DNA of 22,817 bases from Roseovarius sp. UBA3070 (GTDB lineage Bacteria > Pseudomonadota > Alphaproteobacteria > Rhodobacterales > Rhodobacteraceae): positions 1 to 22,817 of the forward strand of contig DFBW01000092.1 of the NCBI GenBank assembly GCA_002366775.1, in the 5' to 3' direction. Under the pieces are notes generated by a model. It was not told the DNA's origin. It worked only from the letters and a program-made list of their open reading frames with translations, and searched no databases. Positions 8,435 to 15,618 of the stretch are shown here, one piece after another (positions within the stretch are counted from its first letter, which is position 1; each line of letters starts with the position of its first letter). The translations under genes were made by a program, and so were the position numbers.

Positions 8435-9235
8435 ATGTCCAAATCTATATCTGGTAAGACCGCAATTATCACTGGAGGAGCCAATGGAATTGGCCTGGCG
8501 ATAGGGCGGCATTTTGCTGACCAGGGCGCCAATGTGATGTTCGCTGATATGGACGAAGAGCAGCTGATCAAAGAGTTTGGCGAAACCAACGAAGGTGACC
8601 CGATCCGTTATTTTGCGGGTGATTTGCGCGAAAAACTGACCATTGCCAACCTGTTGTCAGCCACGATTGATGCCTTTGATCAGGTGGATATTCTGGTCAA
8701 CGCCGCGCGGCAAGTGATGCCATCGGACCCGCTGAACCCCGATGATGATGCGGTCACGACACTGATCAATCAAAACCTGATGCCCGCATTGCGATTAAGT
8801 CAATTGGTGGCCAAACGCATGATCAAACAAGCCGAAGGCCGCGAAGACGGCATGGCAGGGTCGATCGTGAACCTGTCTTCGGTGGCCTCAAAGCTGTGCC
8901 ATCCTGAATTGATGGCCTTTTCAATGGCCTCTGCCGCGCTGGACCAAATGACACGATCTCTGGCTGTGGCATTGGCATCTGATAAAATACGGGTGAACGC
9001 GGTGGCGTTTGGGTCTGTCATGTCGGCCTCGTTGAAGGGCGCATTGAAAGAACACCGTGATTATCGCGCTGAGATTGAGGCGCATACACCGCTGGGCCGC
9101 ATTGCGTCGTCCTCGGAACTGGCGGAAGCGGCACAGTTTTTGGCCAGCGATGCGTCAGGGTTTATGACCGGGCAAATCATGACCATTGATGGCGGGCGCA
9201 GCTTGTTGGATCCGGTCAACGTAGCTGCACATTGA
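8435..9235 (+). CDS. Short-chain dehydrogenase/reductase fold protein with altered catalytic residues
   Basis: A 266-residue SDR. The cofactor-binding TGGANGIG (13-20) is normal for NAD(P), with FADMDE (acidic, NAD-leaning) after beta-2. The catalytic region is not: Ser149 is present in NLSSVAS, but at the places of the usual Tyr and Lys of YxxxK there are Phe162 and Ser166 (AFSMASAALDQM). The NNAG motif is VNAARQ. The C-terminus with ASGFMTGQIMTIDGG is typical. So the fold and probably nucleotide binding are kept, but classic proton-transfer chemistry should be lost. It precedes hemF by 9 bases, with the hemF ribosome site overlapping its stop codon, so the two are very likely co-transcribed and perhaps functionally linked. 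The start ATG has a purine-rich AGGGAAAGGGA upstream. The substrate is unknown. Confidence 0.85.
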   Translation: MSKSISGKTAIITGGANGIGLAIGRHFADQGANVMFADMDEEQLIKEFGETNEGDPIRYFAGDLREKLTIANLLSATIDAFDQVDILVNAARQVMPSDPLNPDDDAVTTLINQNLMPALRLSQLVAKRMIKQAEGREDGMAGSIVNLSSVASKLCHPELMAFSMASAALDQMTRSLAVALASDKIRVNAVAFGSVMSASLKGALKEHRDYRAEIEAHTPLGRIASSSELAEAAQFLASDASGFMTGQIMTIDGGRSLLDPVNVAAH

Positions 9236-9244
9236 GGGTTGGAC

Positions 9245-10123
9245 ATGAGCTCTGATTTCAAACAAGAAAAGCGCCGCGCGGCGTCGTGGTTTCGCACGTT
9301 GCGAGATCAGATTGTCACCGCCTTTGAGGGGTTGGAAACAGCCCATGATGGCGATGGTCCCCCAGGGCGCTTTGAGCTGCGCGAGACAAAACGCGACAGT
9401 GCCGATGGTGCGGATGCGGGCGGCGGATTGATGAGCGTGATGCGCGCTGGCCGGGTGTTTGAGAAGGTGGGCGTCAACGTCTCGGAAGTATACGGCGAAC
9501 TGGGGGACGCCGCGCAAAAGGCGATGGCGGCGCGCGGTGTTCCGGGGATGAAGGATGACCCACGGTTCTGGGCCTCGGGCATCAGTCTGGTGGCCCATAT
9601 GCAAAACCCGCACGCACCGGCGGTTCACATGAACACCCGCATGTTCTGGACGCCGGGTGCATGGTGGTTTGGCGGTGGGTCCGATCTGAACCCATGTATC
9701 GAGTATGACGAAGACACGGCGCATTTCCATGGTGTCCAAAAGGCGCAGCTCGACCCGCATGGGGAGGGTTTATACACCGAGCTAAAGGCCTGGGCGGATG
9801 AGTATTTCTATGTTCCACACCGGGGCCGCGCGCGTGGGGTTGGTGGCATTTTCATGGATGATCGCAACTCGGGCGACTGGGAGGCGGATTTCGCGTTGAC
9901 CCAAGACATCGGCCGCGCATTTCTGCCGGCCTATCTGCCTTTGGTGGAAAAACGTATCGCGCAAAGCTGGTCTGATGCTGACAAGGATGTTCAACTGATC
10001 CACCGTGGTCTTTATGCCGAATATAACCTGGTCTATGACCGGGGCACAAAGTTTGGTTTGGCCACAGGCCATGATGCCGATGCGGTGCTGATGAGCCTGC
10101 CACCCATGGCAAAATGGGTTTAA
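9245..10123 (+). CDS. hemF: Oxygen-dependent coproporphyrinogen III oxidase
   Basis: A 292-residue HemF (E. coli 299), which decarboxylates coproporphyrinogen III to protoporphyrinogen IX with oxygen in haem synthesis. Conserved blocks are QNPHAPAVHMNTR (120-132, with His123 and His128), WWFGGGSDLNP, PHRGRARGVGGIFMDD and the C-terminal GLYAEYNLVYDRGTKFGL with SLPPMAKW. ATG at 9245 is the start because GAGGG (9234-9238), which overlaps the stop codon of the SDR gene, is correctly spaced six bases before it; the TTG at 9239 in the same frame is too close to that site. Its TAA overlaps the stop codon of the convergent acyltransferase gene, so there is no room for a terminator between the two genes. 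Confidence 0.97.
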   Translation: MSSDFKQEKRRAASWFRTLRDQIVTAFEGLETAHDGDGPPGRFELRETKRDSADGADAGGGLMSVMRAGRVFEKVGVNVSEVYGELGDAAQKAMAARGVPGMKDDPRFWASGISLVAHMQNPHAPAVHMNTRMFWTPGAWWFGGGSDLNPCIEYDEDTAHFHGVQKAQLDPHGEGLYTELKAWADEYFYVPHRGRARGVGGIFMDDRNSGDWEADFALTQDIGRAFLPAYLPLVEKRIAQSWSDADKDVQLIHRGLYAEYNLVYDRGTKFGLATGHDADAVLMSLPPMAKWV

Positions 10124-11055
10124 TCCTGGCGCGTTAGATCGGCCAATACCTGTGCACGTTTTTCGGCCAACGGCCCGGTGCCATCTTTCCAGCGACGATG
10201 AATCCAGAACCATTGATCCATATGCTGGCGCACCTGAGCCTCAAGCCGGTTGTTGAAATCCTGCGTCATTGTCACCGCATCGGTGGGGGGGATTTCATCT
10301 TCGACCAACACATGAAAGCTGTGCCCGTCGGGATTGCGAATACCCCAGACCGGAATCAGCGGTGCGTTGTATTTTAATGCCATTTCAGCGGTCGCCAATG
10401 AGGTCAGCGCAGGCTGGCCAAAGAAGGTGAGCGGCACGCCGTCATGGGCGTTCAGATCGTTCAGGATCGCCACGACTCCGCCACCGCGCAGATGTTTGAC
10501 CATCTGCATCATACCGCGCCGACCTTGTTCAAATAGTGGTTCGCTCACCGATCGCATCGCCTGCATGTAGTGTTTGTTGAAGGGCCTGTTGGTGAGCGGG
10601 CGGTAAAAGCCGCCCATGTGAAAGCCCTGTTCGATCATCGCCACGCGCGCGGCATTGAAATTGCCAAAATGACCGGTGACAAAAACCACTGGTCGGCCAG
10701 CTTTGCGCGCGGTGCGCAGGGTCTCTAATCCGGGGCCAGAGATGGGAACATTGCGCGCCAGTTCTTTGAATTCGCGAGAGTACATCTCCATCATGCTGCG
10801 CCCCGCGTTGTCAGGAACAGAGCGGGTCAGGGCACGAACATCGGCGGCGGATAGGTTTGGGCACGCATGGGCCAGGTTTTCCCGCACGCGGCGGCGATAC
10901 CCGGCCAAGGGGGCCAGCACGCGTGCCGTCAGCCATCCGGCAACCGGGACGCGCCAGCGATAAGGCAGCACACGGGCAATCACCAAAGGCGCATAAAGTG
11001 CAGCCCCGATCAGACGTTCGGAGATTGGGATATTTTTGTTGGGTTGATCGGTCAT
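10120..11055 (-). CDS. LpxL/HtrB-family lysophospholipid or lipid A acyltransferase
   Basis: A 311-residue member of the LpxL/LpxM (HtrB) acyltransferase family; these inner-membrane enzymes add secondary acyl chains to lipid A or related glycolipids. Family blocks are visible: VRENLAHACPNLS (57-69), VFVTGHFGNFNAARVA (124-139), FYRPLTNRPFN and VAILNDLNAHDGVPLTFFGQPA. The catalytic HX4(D/E) motif reads His129-FGNF-Asn134: the acidic residue is Asn, confirmed from the nucleotides (CAT TTT GGC AAT TTC AAT). The usual D(Q) block is NDLNAHDG. A weakly hydrophobic N-terminal stretch (about 13-30) may anchor it. ATG at 11055 is chosen over a TTG at 11091. It follows the nitrile hydratase-like genes by 66 bases on the same strand and overlaps hemF at the stop codons. 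Confidence 0.85.
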   Translation of the reverse strand: MTDQPNKNIPISERLIGAALYAPLVIARVLPYRWRVPVAGWLTARVLAPLAGYRRRVRENLAHACPNLSAADVRALTRSVPDNAGRSMMEMYSREFKELARNVPISGPGLETLRTARKAGRPVVFVTGHFGNFNAARVAMIEQGFHMGGFYRPLTNRPFNKHYMQAMRSVSEPLFEQGRRGMMQMVKHLRGGGVVAILNDLNAHDGVPLTFFGQPALTSLATAEMALKYNAPLIPVWGIRNPDGHSFHVLVEDEIPPTDAVTMTQDFNNRLEAQVRQHMDQWFWIHRRWKDGTGPLAEKRAQVLADLTRQD

Positions 11056-11121
11056 GCCGTGGCGCGTTTCATATCGTTGAGGGCTTTGCAATACGCGGGG
11101 CGGGTGCCCATCGCAAGCCTG

Positions 11122-11763
11122 TTAGGGCTGGCGTGGCAAGCCGACACCAATCATGGAATCGCGCGTCACCAATTCCGCCAGTTCGCCCTGAGACAAATCA
11201 TCCGTACCAGCCGGGCGCGCGGGCAACACGATATAGCGCATGTCAGCGGTGCTATCGTGGACGCGCAGCGTTGTGGTGTCGGGCAGGTTGAGGCCGAATT
11301 CACGCAACACCGCGCGCGGTTCAGACACAGCCCGCGAACGATACGCGCGGGTTTTGTACCAATCAGGCGGTAGGCCGAGCAGATTGCGCGGATAACAACT
11401 GCACAAAGTACACACGATAAGGTTATGAATTGTATCGGTATTTGCGACGGCAACCAGGTGCATTGGGCCGATGTCAAACCCCATGTCACGGCTGGCAGTC
11501 GAGGCGTCGGCCAAAAGCTGCGCTTTGAAATCCGGGTCAACCCAGGCGCGCGCGACAACTGCGGCACCGTGCGACGGGTTACGCGCATCCATCGCATCAA
11601 TCTGGGCGGTGATGTCGGCTTGGGCTAAATGGCCCTTTTCCACCAGAATTTCACGCAGGGCGATTTCCATGGTTTGCCAATAGGTGAGTGGCTCGTCATT
11701 GTCGGGGCGAAACGGATGGCCCGAAGGGCTGAGATTGTCATGATCATGATGGTCGTGGGGCAT
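11122..11763 (-). CDS. Nitrile hydratase alpha subunit / thiocyanate hydrolase gamma-type subunit, Co-type
   Basis: A 213-residue metal-binding subunit. The claw-setting motif VCTLCSCYP has Cys118, Cys121 and Cys123; CTLC with Thr is the low-spin cobalt form (Fe enzymes have Ser there). The downstream sequence (LGLPPDWYKTRAYRSRAV, VHDSTADMRYIVLPARPAGT, LVTRDSMIGVG) matches the alpha family closely. Nitrile hydratase hydrates nitriles to amides; the related thiocyanate hydrolase converts thiocyanate to carbonyl sulphide and ammonia. The N-terminus is histidine-rich (MPHDHHDHDN), which could bind metal. The ATG at 11763 is chosen because the family's N-terminal region (YWQTMEIALREILVEKG) follows and a GGAAAGGG lies upstream; the open frame to 11946 overlaps the beta-C gene. 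It is the last of three tightly packed genes in beta-N, beta-C, alpha order. Confidence 0.92.
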   Translation of the reverse strand: MPHDHHDHDNLSPSGHPFRPDNDEPLTYWQTMEIALREILVEKGHLAQADITAQIDAMDARNPSHGAAVVARAWVDPDFKAQLLADASTASRDMGFDIGPMHLVAVANTDTIHNLIVCTLCSCYPRNLLGLPPDWYKTRAYRSRAVSEPRAVLREFGLNLPDTTTLRVHDSTADMRYIVLPARPAGTDDLSQGELAELVTRDSMIGVGLPRQP

Positions 11764-11767
11764 CTGT

Positions 11768-12031
11768 TCAGACCCTTTCCAGCCAATGGTCGTAAACTTC
11801 GGCATCGATGGTGTCGGCAGGGTTTTCGGCGTTATCTCCCCAGACTTCTGCCATGGTAAAGCGGACACGATACAGCGGTTTGGGATCTGCCTTGTGACGA
11901 TACGCCAATTGTTCGGGGTTAGCGAAATTGCCCAAATCCCGCTCAATTACGCCGGTTTTGCCGCGCAGATAATACGGCGCACGCACATGGCCCGGTGGAT
12001 AGATGGCTTTGATGCGCACATGCTCAGCCAT
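11768..12031 (-). CDS. Nitrile hydratase beta subunit, C-terminal (SH3-like) half as a separate protein
   Basis: An 87-residue protein equal to only the C-terminal beta-barrel of nitrile hydratase beta: VRIKAIYPPGHVRAPYYLRGKTGVIERDLG, then PLYRVRFTMAEVWGDNAE and a short tail. HVRAPYYLRGKTG and YRVRF...WG are family hallmarks; the second contains an arginine region that contacts the oxidised cysteines of the alpha subunit in known structures. The full-length beta subunit has this domain fused to a helical N-terminal half; here that half is the gene just upstream. The ATG at 12031 overlaps the upstream gene's stop by eight bases (ATGGCTGA), which suggests translational coupling, and the stop lies four bases before the alpha gene's start. 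Stand-alone SH3-like halves are known in thiocyanate hydrolase (alpha subunit) and toyocamycin nitrile hydratase. Confidence 0.88.
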   Translation of the reverse strand: MAEHVRIKAIYPPGHVRAPYYLRGKTGVIERDLGNFANPEQLAYRHKADPKPLYRVRFTMAEVWGDNAENPADTIDAEVYDHWLERV

Positions 12032-12362
12032 TGTTGGCCTCGCCATATGTGGGGCCGCGCGCCTGAACTTCGGCCATGCGGGTGCCCAGCTCTTCCAGGG
12101 TATAGAGCCCGGCTTCAATCAGGTTTTGATTGATCGAGGCGATCCATCGTTCGTAATAGCTGTATTTTTCAAAGGTGTCCTCGCCCATATCCTCAAGCGC
12201 GCGGCGCAGCCCGTCAACGCTCAGAAATCCCTTGTTGCCACATAAGACCATCAGCGCATCCACGCGTTTTTCCCATAGGGCAAAGTCGTGACCTTCCATT
12301 GGGATGGGGCCTGCGGGCATACCGCCCATATCGTGCCATCGGCGTCCGTCTGTATCGCTCAT
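12024..12362 (-). CDS. Nitrile hydratase beta subunit, N-terminal half (or activator-like protein)
   Basis: A 112-residue protein equal to the helical N-terminal half of nitrile hydratase beta: WHDMGGMPAGPIPMEGHDFALWEKRVDALM (residues 9-38, by position) followed by a helical region with DGLRRALEDM and KYSYYERWIASINQNLIEAGLYTLEELGTRM. HDxGGM and SYYERW are family hallmarks. It stops before the SH3-like domain, which is the next gene, overlapping by eight bases. This protein could be a structural subunit, as ScnB is in thiocyanate hydrolase, or a cobalt-inserting activator of the P14K/P15K type, since those activators are homologous to this same half. No separate activator gene lies in the window, so it may do both. 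The ATG is at 12362-12360; the FliG-like gene ends 56 bases upstream. Confidence 0.85.
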   Translation of the reverse strand: MSDTDGRRWHDMGGMPAGPIPMEGHDFALWEKRVDALMVLCGNKGFLSVDGLRRALEDMGEDTFEKYSYYERWIASINQNLIEAGLYTLEELGTRMAEVQARGPTYGEANNG

Positions 12363-12418
12363 GATCTGAACCTAGGCGGGGCGCTATCGTCTGTCCAGCC
12401 CGAGGGATGTCTTGGTGC

Positions 12419-13507
12419 TTATTCGTCCCCAGACTCTTCGGGGATCAGCAGGGTAATGTCGCCACTGGCCTCTAACGTGCGGATGCCGTTGATAACAGCC
12501 GTCATTGCCTCTTCGCCATCCTGCGTTTTGATTTGGCCCATTTCGCTCATTTCCTCGCGCAAACCATCGGCCATGCGGGTGGACAGGTTTGAGAGCACGA
12601 ATTCTGAGGCGGCCGCCATGTCATCACCGGCATCACTGGCAGCCTTTAGGGCCGTGGCCAAAACACTTTGGTCCACTTCACGGATGGCCTTGGGAATATC
12701 CAGCGCCTTGAGGCGTTCGGGAATATTGGTGAAGGTGAAAATGGCGCGCCGCACCAGTTTGGCAAATTCTTCATCTGTTTCATCCAGCCCCACCAGCACA
12801 TCATCACGGGTGATCGCGGGCGAGAAATTGAGGATGGCACCGACACGTTCCACCGGGCCGTCGGCAAAGGCGGTTTCGGGGAGGTCATGCAATTGCGCGG
12901 CCAGTGACAGCCCGATGCGATCAACTGCGTCAGGGGTCACCGATTCGGTGCGTGACATTTCAAGAGCAATCTGGCGGGCGGCGCGGCCGGGCAGGCGGCC
13001 CAGCAAATCTGCTGCGCGCACCACCTCAAGTTTGGAGAGCATAACGGCAGCTACCTGGGTGCTTTCAGTTTCCAGGATTGGCAATAACTGCTCAGGTTCC
13101 GCCTTGCAGACCTGACTCCAGGGATCACCAAATTGGCGCACACCGGCCTCTTTGCGCAGCCGGGCGGCGGTTTGCGGGCTGATGCGCCCGTCCAGTGCTG
13201 ATAGTGCCCCCGATACACCACGCGGAAAGACAAGGCCCATGGCCTCAATTTCATGGGCGAACTCGGCCACGACATCGGCCAAGGTGGAGCGATCAACATA
13301 GCGCATGGACCCCATCTGCGTGGTTAACCGCGCTTGCAATGGTTCGGGCAGGTCGGTCAGGGGCACTTCAGCGCCTTCGTTCAGCAAAAACCGCACGATA
13401 ATGGCGGCCTTTTGCTGTCGGGTCAGGTGATCTGCGCCTGTGCGCGCAGGCCTGTGACCGGGCATTTGAACAGGCTCAATTCGAGCCAAAGGAAGAGGGT
13501 CGGACAT
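12419..13507 (-). CDS. fliG: Flagellar motor switch protein FliG, divergent and isolated
   Basis: A 362-residue FliG-family protein. FliG links the MS ring to the C ring and receives torque from the stator. The N-terminal helical domain starts at about residue 27 (HLTRQQKAAIIVRFLL). The middle domain has AEPEQLLPILETESTQVAAVMLSKL (136-160), where the usual EHPQ is ESTQ (148-151). The C-terminal torque domain shows FTFTNI (257-262), PKAIREVDQSVLATALKAAS (272-291) and STRMADGLREEM (309-320): a lysine, Arg311 and the Glu318-Glu319 pair stand where E. coli has Lys264, Arg281 and Asp288-Asp289. The charge pattern for torque is therefore kept. Other flagellar genes are not next to it. An AAAGGCG lies about eight bases before the ATG at 13507. 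It may share a transcript with the three genes downstream. Confidence 0.82.
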   Translation of the reverse strand: MSDPLPLARIEPVQMPGHRPARTGADHLTRQQKAAIIVRFLLNEGAEVPLTDLPEPLQARLTTQMGSMRYVDRSTLADVVAEFAHEIEAMGLVFPRGVSGALSALDGRISPQTAARLRKEAGVRQFGDPWSQVCKAEPEQLLPILETESTQVAAVMLSKLEVVRAADLLGRLPGRAARQIALEMSRTESVTPDAVDRIGLSLAAQLHDLPETAFADGPVERVGAILNFSPAITRDDVLVGLDETDEEFAKLVRRAIFTFTNIPERLKALDIPKAIREVDQSVLATALKAASDAGDDMAAASEFVLSNLSTRMADGLREEMSEMGQIKTQDGEEAMTAVINGIRTLEASGDITLLIPEESGDE

Positions 13508-13721
13508 CCGTGCGCCTTTGCTGTGGTCGTCACAGGGTAAGCAAGCGGAGTGAAGAAAAGTCTAAGGCCCAATGCAATTTCCATCCGTACCGGCAAGGTA
13601 TTGAGACAATTGGACCTAATTCAAGCAGGTCAACAGGAGGCTTGCAGCACACCAGTGGCCCCACACCTGAGTAACACAAAGGCGCGGGGGCAGGGGATAG
13701 ACATATTGCTGAGCCGGATTC

Positions 13722-15026
13722 CTAGTCTTTGAAGACCCGGGCAAAGATCGTATCTACATGTTTGGTGTGATAGCTCATGTCGAACTTCGCTTCGATCGCA
13801 TCTGTCCCAAGGGCGGCACATACATCCGGGTCTGACAGAAGTTCTTCTTTGAAATCAGTGCGATGTTCCCAGACCTTCAACGCATTGCGTTGCACCATTG
13901 CATAGGCATCCTCGCGGCTGACGCCCGCCTGAGTGAGCGCCAAAAGCACACGTTGGCTCATCACCAAGCCGGGGAATTTGTTCATGTTATCCAGCATGTT
14001 GTCAGGAAAGATCAGCATTTTGTCGATCACACCGGTCAGACGGGCCAATGCGAAATCAAGCGTCACAGTGGCATCCGGGCCAATCATCCGCTCGACTGAG
14101 GAATGCGAAATATCACGTTCGTGCCAAAGCGCGACGTTTTCCATCGCAGGCACCACGGCCATACGCACCAGACGGGCCAGCCCAGTCAGATTTTCGGTCA
14201 GCACCGGGTTCTTCTTGTGGGGCATGGCCGACGAGCCCTTTTGACCCATCGAGAAAAACTCGGCCCCCTCCAGCACCTCGGTGCGTTGCATGTGGCGGAT
14301 TTCAATGGCGACGTTTTCAACTGACGACGCAATGACACCCAACGTGGCAAAGAATGCAGCGTGGCGGTCACGCGGGATGACTTGGGTTGAAATCGGCTCG
14401 GGTGTCAGGCCCAGTTGGGCGCAAACGTGTTCTTCGACCGCAGGATCGACATTGGCAAATGTACCAACCGCACCCGAGATTGCACCGGTGGCGATTTCTT
14501 CGCGCGCCGTGCGCAGGCGCGTCAGGTTACGGTCCATTTCAGCATAAAACCGCGCAAAGGTCAGGCCCATGGTGGTGGGTTCTGCATGGATGCCGTGGCT
14601 GCGGCCCACACGCAGGGTGTCTTTGTGCTCCAAAGCGCGGCGTTTCAGGGCTGCCAGCAGGGCTTGCAAATCGTCAATCAGGATGTCAGCCGCGCGGGTC
14701 AGTTGCACGTTAAAGCAGGTGTCCAGCACATCAGAGGAGGTCATGCCCTGATGAACAAAACGCGCTTCGTCACTGCCCACATGTTCGGCCAGATGCGTGA
14801 GAAAGGCGATGACGTCATGTTTGGTGACGGCCTCGATTTCGTCAATGCGCGCCACGTCAAACTCAACGTCTTTGGCCTTCCATACGGCCTCGGCGTTTTC
14901 ACGCGGGATCACGCCCAGATCGGCCATCGCATCACAAGCGTGGGCTTCGATCTCGTACCAGATGCGGAATTTGGTGGCGGGCTCCCAGATGGCAACCATT
15001 TCGGGGCGGGAATAACGGGGAATCAT
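13722..15026 (-). CDS. purB: Adenylosuccinate lyase
   Basis: A 434-residue PurB of the fumarase/aspartase superfamily, which cleaves SAICAR and adenylosuccinate with release of fumarate in purine synthesis. Superfamily signatures are HQGMTSSDV (92-100), GRSHGIHAEPTTMG (141-154, with the catalytic His) and MGQKGSSAMPHKKNP (260-274), the mobile loop with the catalytic serine. The ATG at 15026 gives MIPRYSRPEM, the standard start of this type, with an AAAGG eight bases before it; a longer open frame to 15092 adds 22 residues of unconvincing sequence. It diverges from the DUF6314 gene across 70 bases, which must contain both promoters. The 214 bases between its stop and the FliG gene's start hold no gene or terminator that I can support. 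Confidence 0.96.
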   Translation of the reverse strand: MIPRYSRPEMVAIWEPATKFRIWYEIEAHACDAMADLGVIPRENAEAVWKAKDVEFDVARIDEIEAVTKHDVIAFLTHLAEHVGSDEARFVHQGMTSSDVLDTCFNVQLTRAADILIDDLQALLAALKRRALEHKDTLRVGRSHGIHAEPTTMGLTFARFYAEMDRNLTRLRTAREEIATGAISGAVGTFANVDPAVEEHVCAQLGLTPEPISTQVIPRDRHAAFFATLGVIASSVENVAIEIRHMQRTEVLEGAEFFSMGQKGSSAMPHKKNPVLTENLTGLARLVRMAVVPAMENVALWHERDISHSSVERMIGPDATVTLDFALARLTGVIDKMLIFPDNMLDNMNKFPGLVMSQRVLLALTQAGVSREDAYAMVQRNALKVWEHRTDFKEELLSDPDVCAALGTDAIEAKFDMSYHTKHVDTIFARVFKD

Positions 15027-15096
15027 GTGACGAGCCTTTGGTTTATCGCTATGTGTTGGCGCGGGTTTAACCGGGCAGGCAGGAAGCGGCAAGGCA

Positions 15097-15522
15097 ATGG
15101 CACTAACACTGGACGATTTTGAAGGCGCGTGGGTATTGGAACGCAGGATTATGCATGACGATGCCCCCGACGCCCAGTTTCGCGGCTCGGCCCGCTTTGC
15201 GCCAGATGGCGACGGGATGCTGTATGAAGAAAAGGGATTGCTGAAAGTTGAAGGCCACCGCCCGGTGAGTTCGCAACGCAGCTATCTTTGGCGCGAGGGC
15301 GAGGGGGCGCAGATTGACGTGATGTTTGACGATGGGCGCGCGTTTCATACGATTGACCCAACAGGGCCGCAGGCCACGCATTTCTGTGACCCTGACACCT
15401 ATGAAGTGGCCTACCAGTTTGGCCAATGGCCTGACTGGATCAGCACCTGGAAGGTCAGCGGGCCACGCAAGTCATACAAGATGGTGAGCACCTACAGGCG
15501 CCCGGTACAGGGTGCAGATTAA
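15097..15522 (+). CDS. DUF6314-family protein
   Basis: A 141-residue cytosolic-looking protein recognised as the DUF6314 family, small beta-rich proteins of unknown function that are common in Rhodobacterales. Landmarks are FEGAWVLERRI (8-18), GDGMLYEEKGLLK (38-50), SQRSYLWR, VMFDDGRAFHTID and DTYEVAYQFG...ISTWKVSGPRKSYKMVSTYRR. The alternating strand pattern and central W/Y residues suggest a lipocalin-like barrel (inference). No signal peptide or membrane segment is seen. ATG at 15097 is preceded by AGGAAG ten bases upstream. It diverges from purB and converges on the Glyoxalase_8 gene. I know no defined role for the family. Confidence 0.8.
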   Translation: MALTLDDFEGAWVLERRIMHDDAPDAQFRGSARFAPDGDGMLYEEKGLLKVEGHRPVSSQRSYLWREGEGAQIDVMFDDGRAFHTIDPTGPQATHFCDPDTYEVAYQFGQWPDWISTWKVSGPRKSYKMVSTYRRPVQGAD

Positions 15523-15543
15523 GGCGCGCGGCGGCCTGTTAAC

Positions 15544-15587
15544 CGGGGTGATGCACATCGCGGGGATGGCGTTGCAATGTCACCCCG
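15544..15587. repeat. Inverted repeat between convergent genes, possible bidirectional terminator
   Basis: Eight-base arms CGGGGTGA (15544-15551) and TCACCCCG (15580-15587), with an inner TGCA on both sides (15552-15555 and 15573-15576), lie between the convergent DUF6314 and Glyoxalase_8 genes. There is no T-run on either side, so it may be a Rho-assisted or weak terminator, or a protein-binding palindrome. Confidence 0.4.
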
Positions 15588-15618
15588 CGCCAGCCAAAGG
15601 ATAGCGCGGGGGATAGGT

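Noticed and set aside
11122..11763. Iron-type nitrile hydratase
   Set aside because: The metal motif has Thr (CTLCSC), not Ser (CSLCSC), which marks the cobalt class.
12288..13115. A 275-residue plus-strand frame opposite the FliG gene
   Set aside because: Ser/Arg-rich mirror sequence; the FliG frame has clear family motifs.
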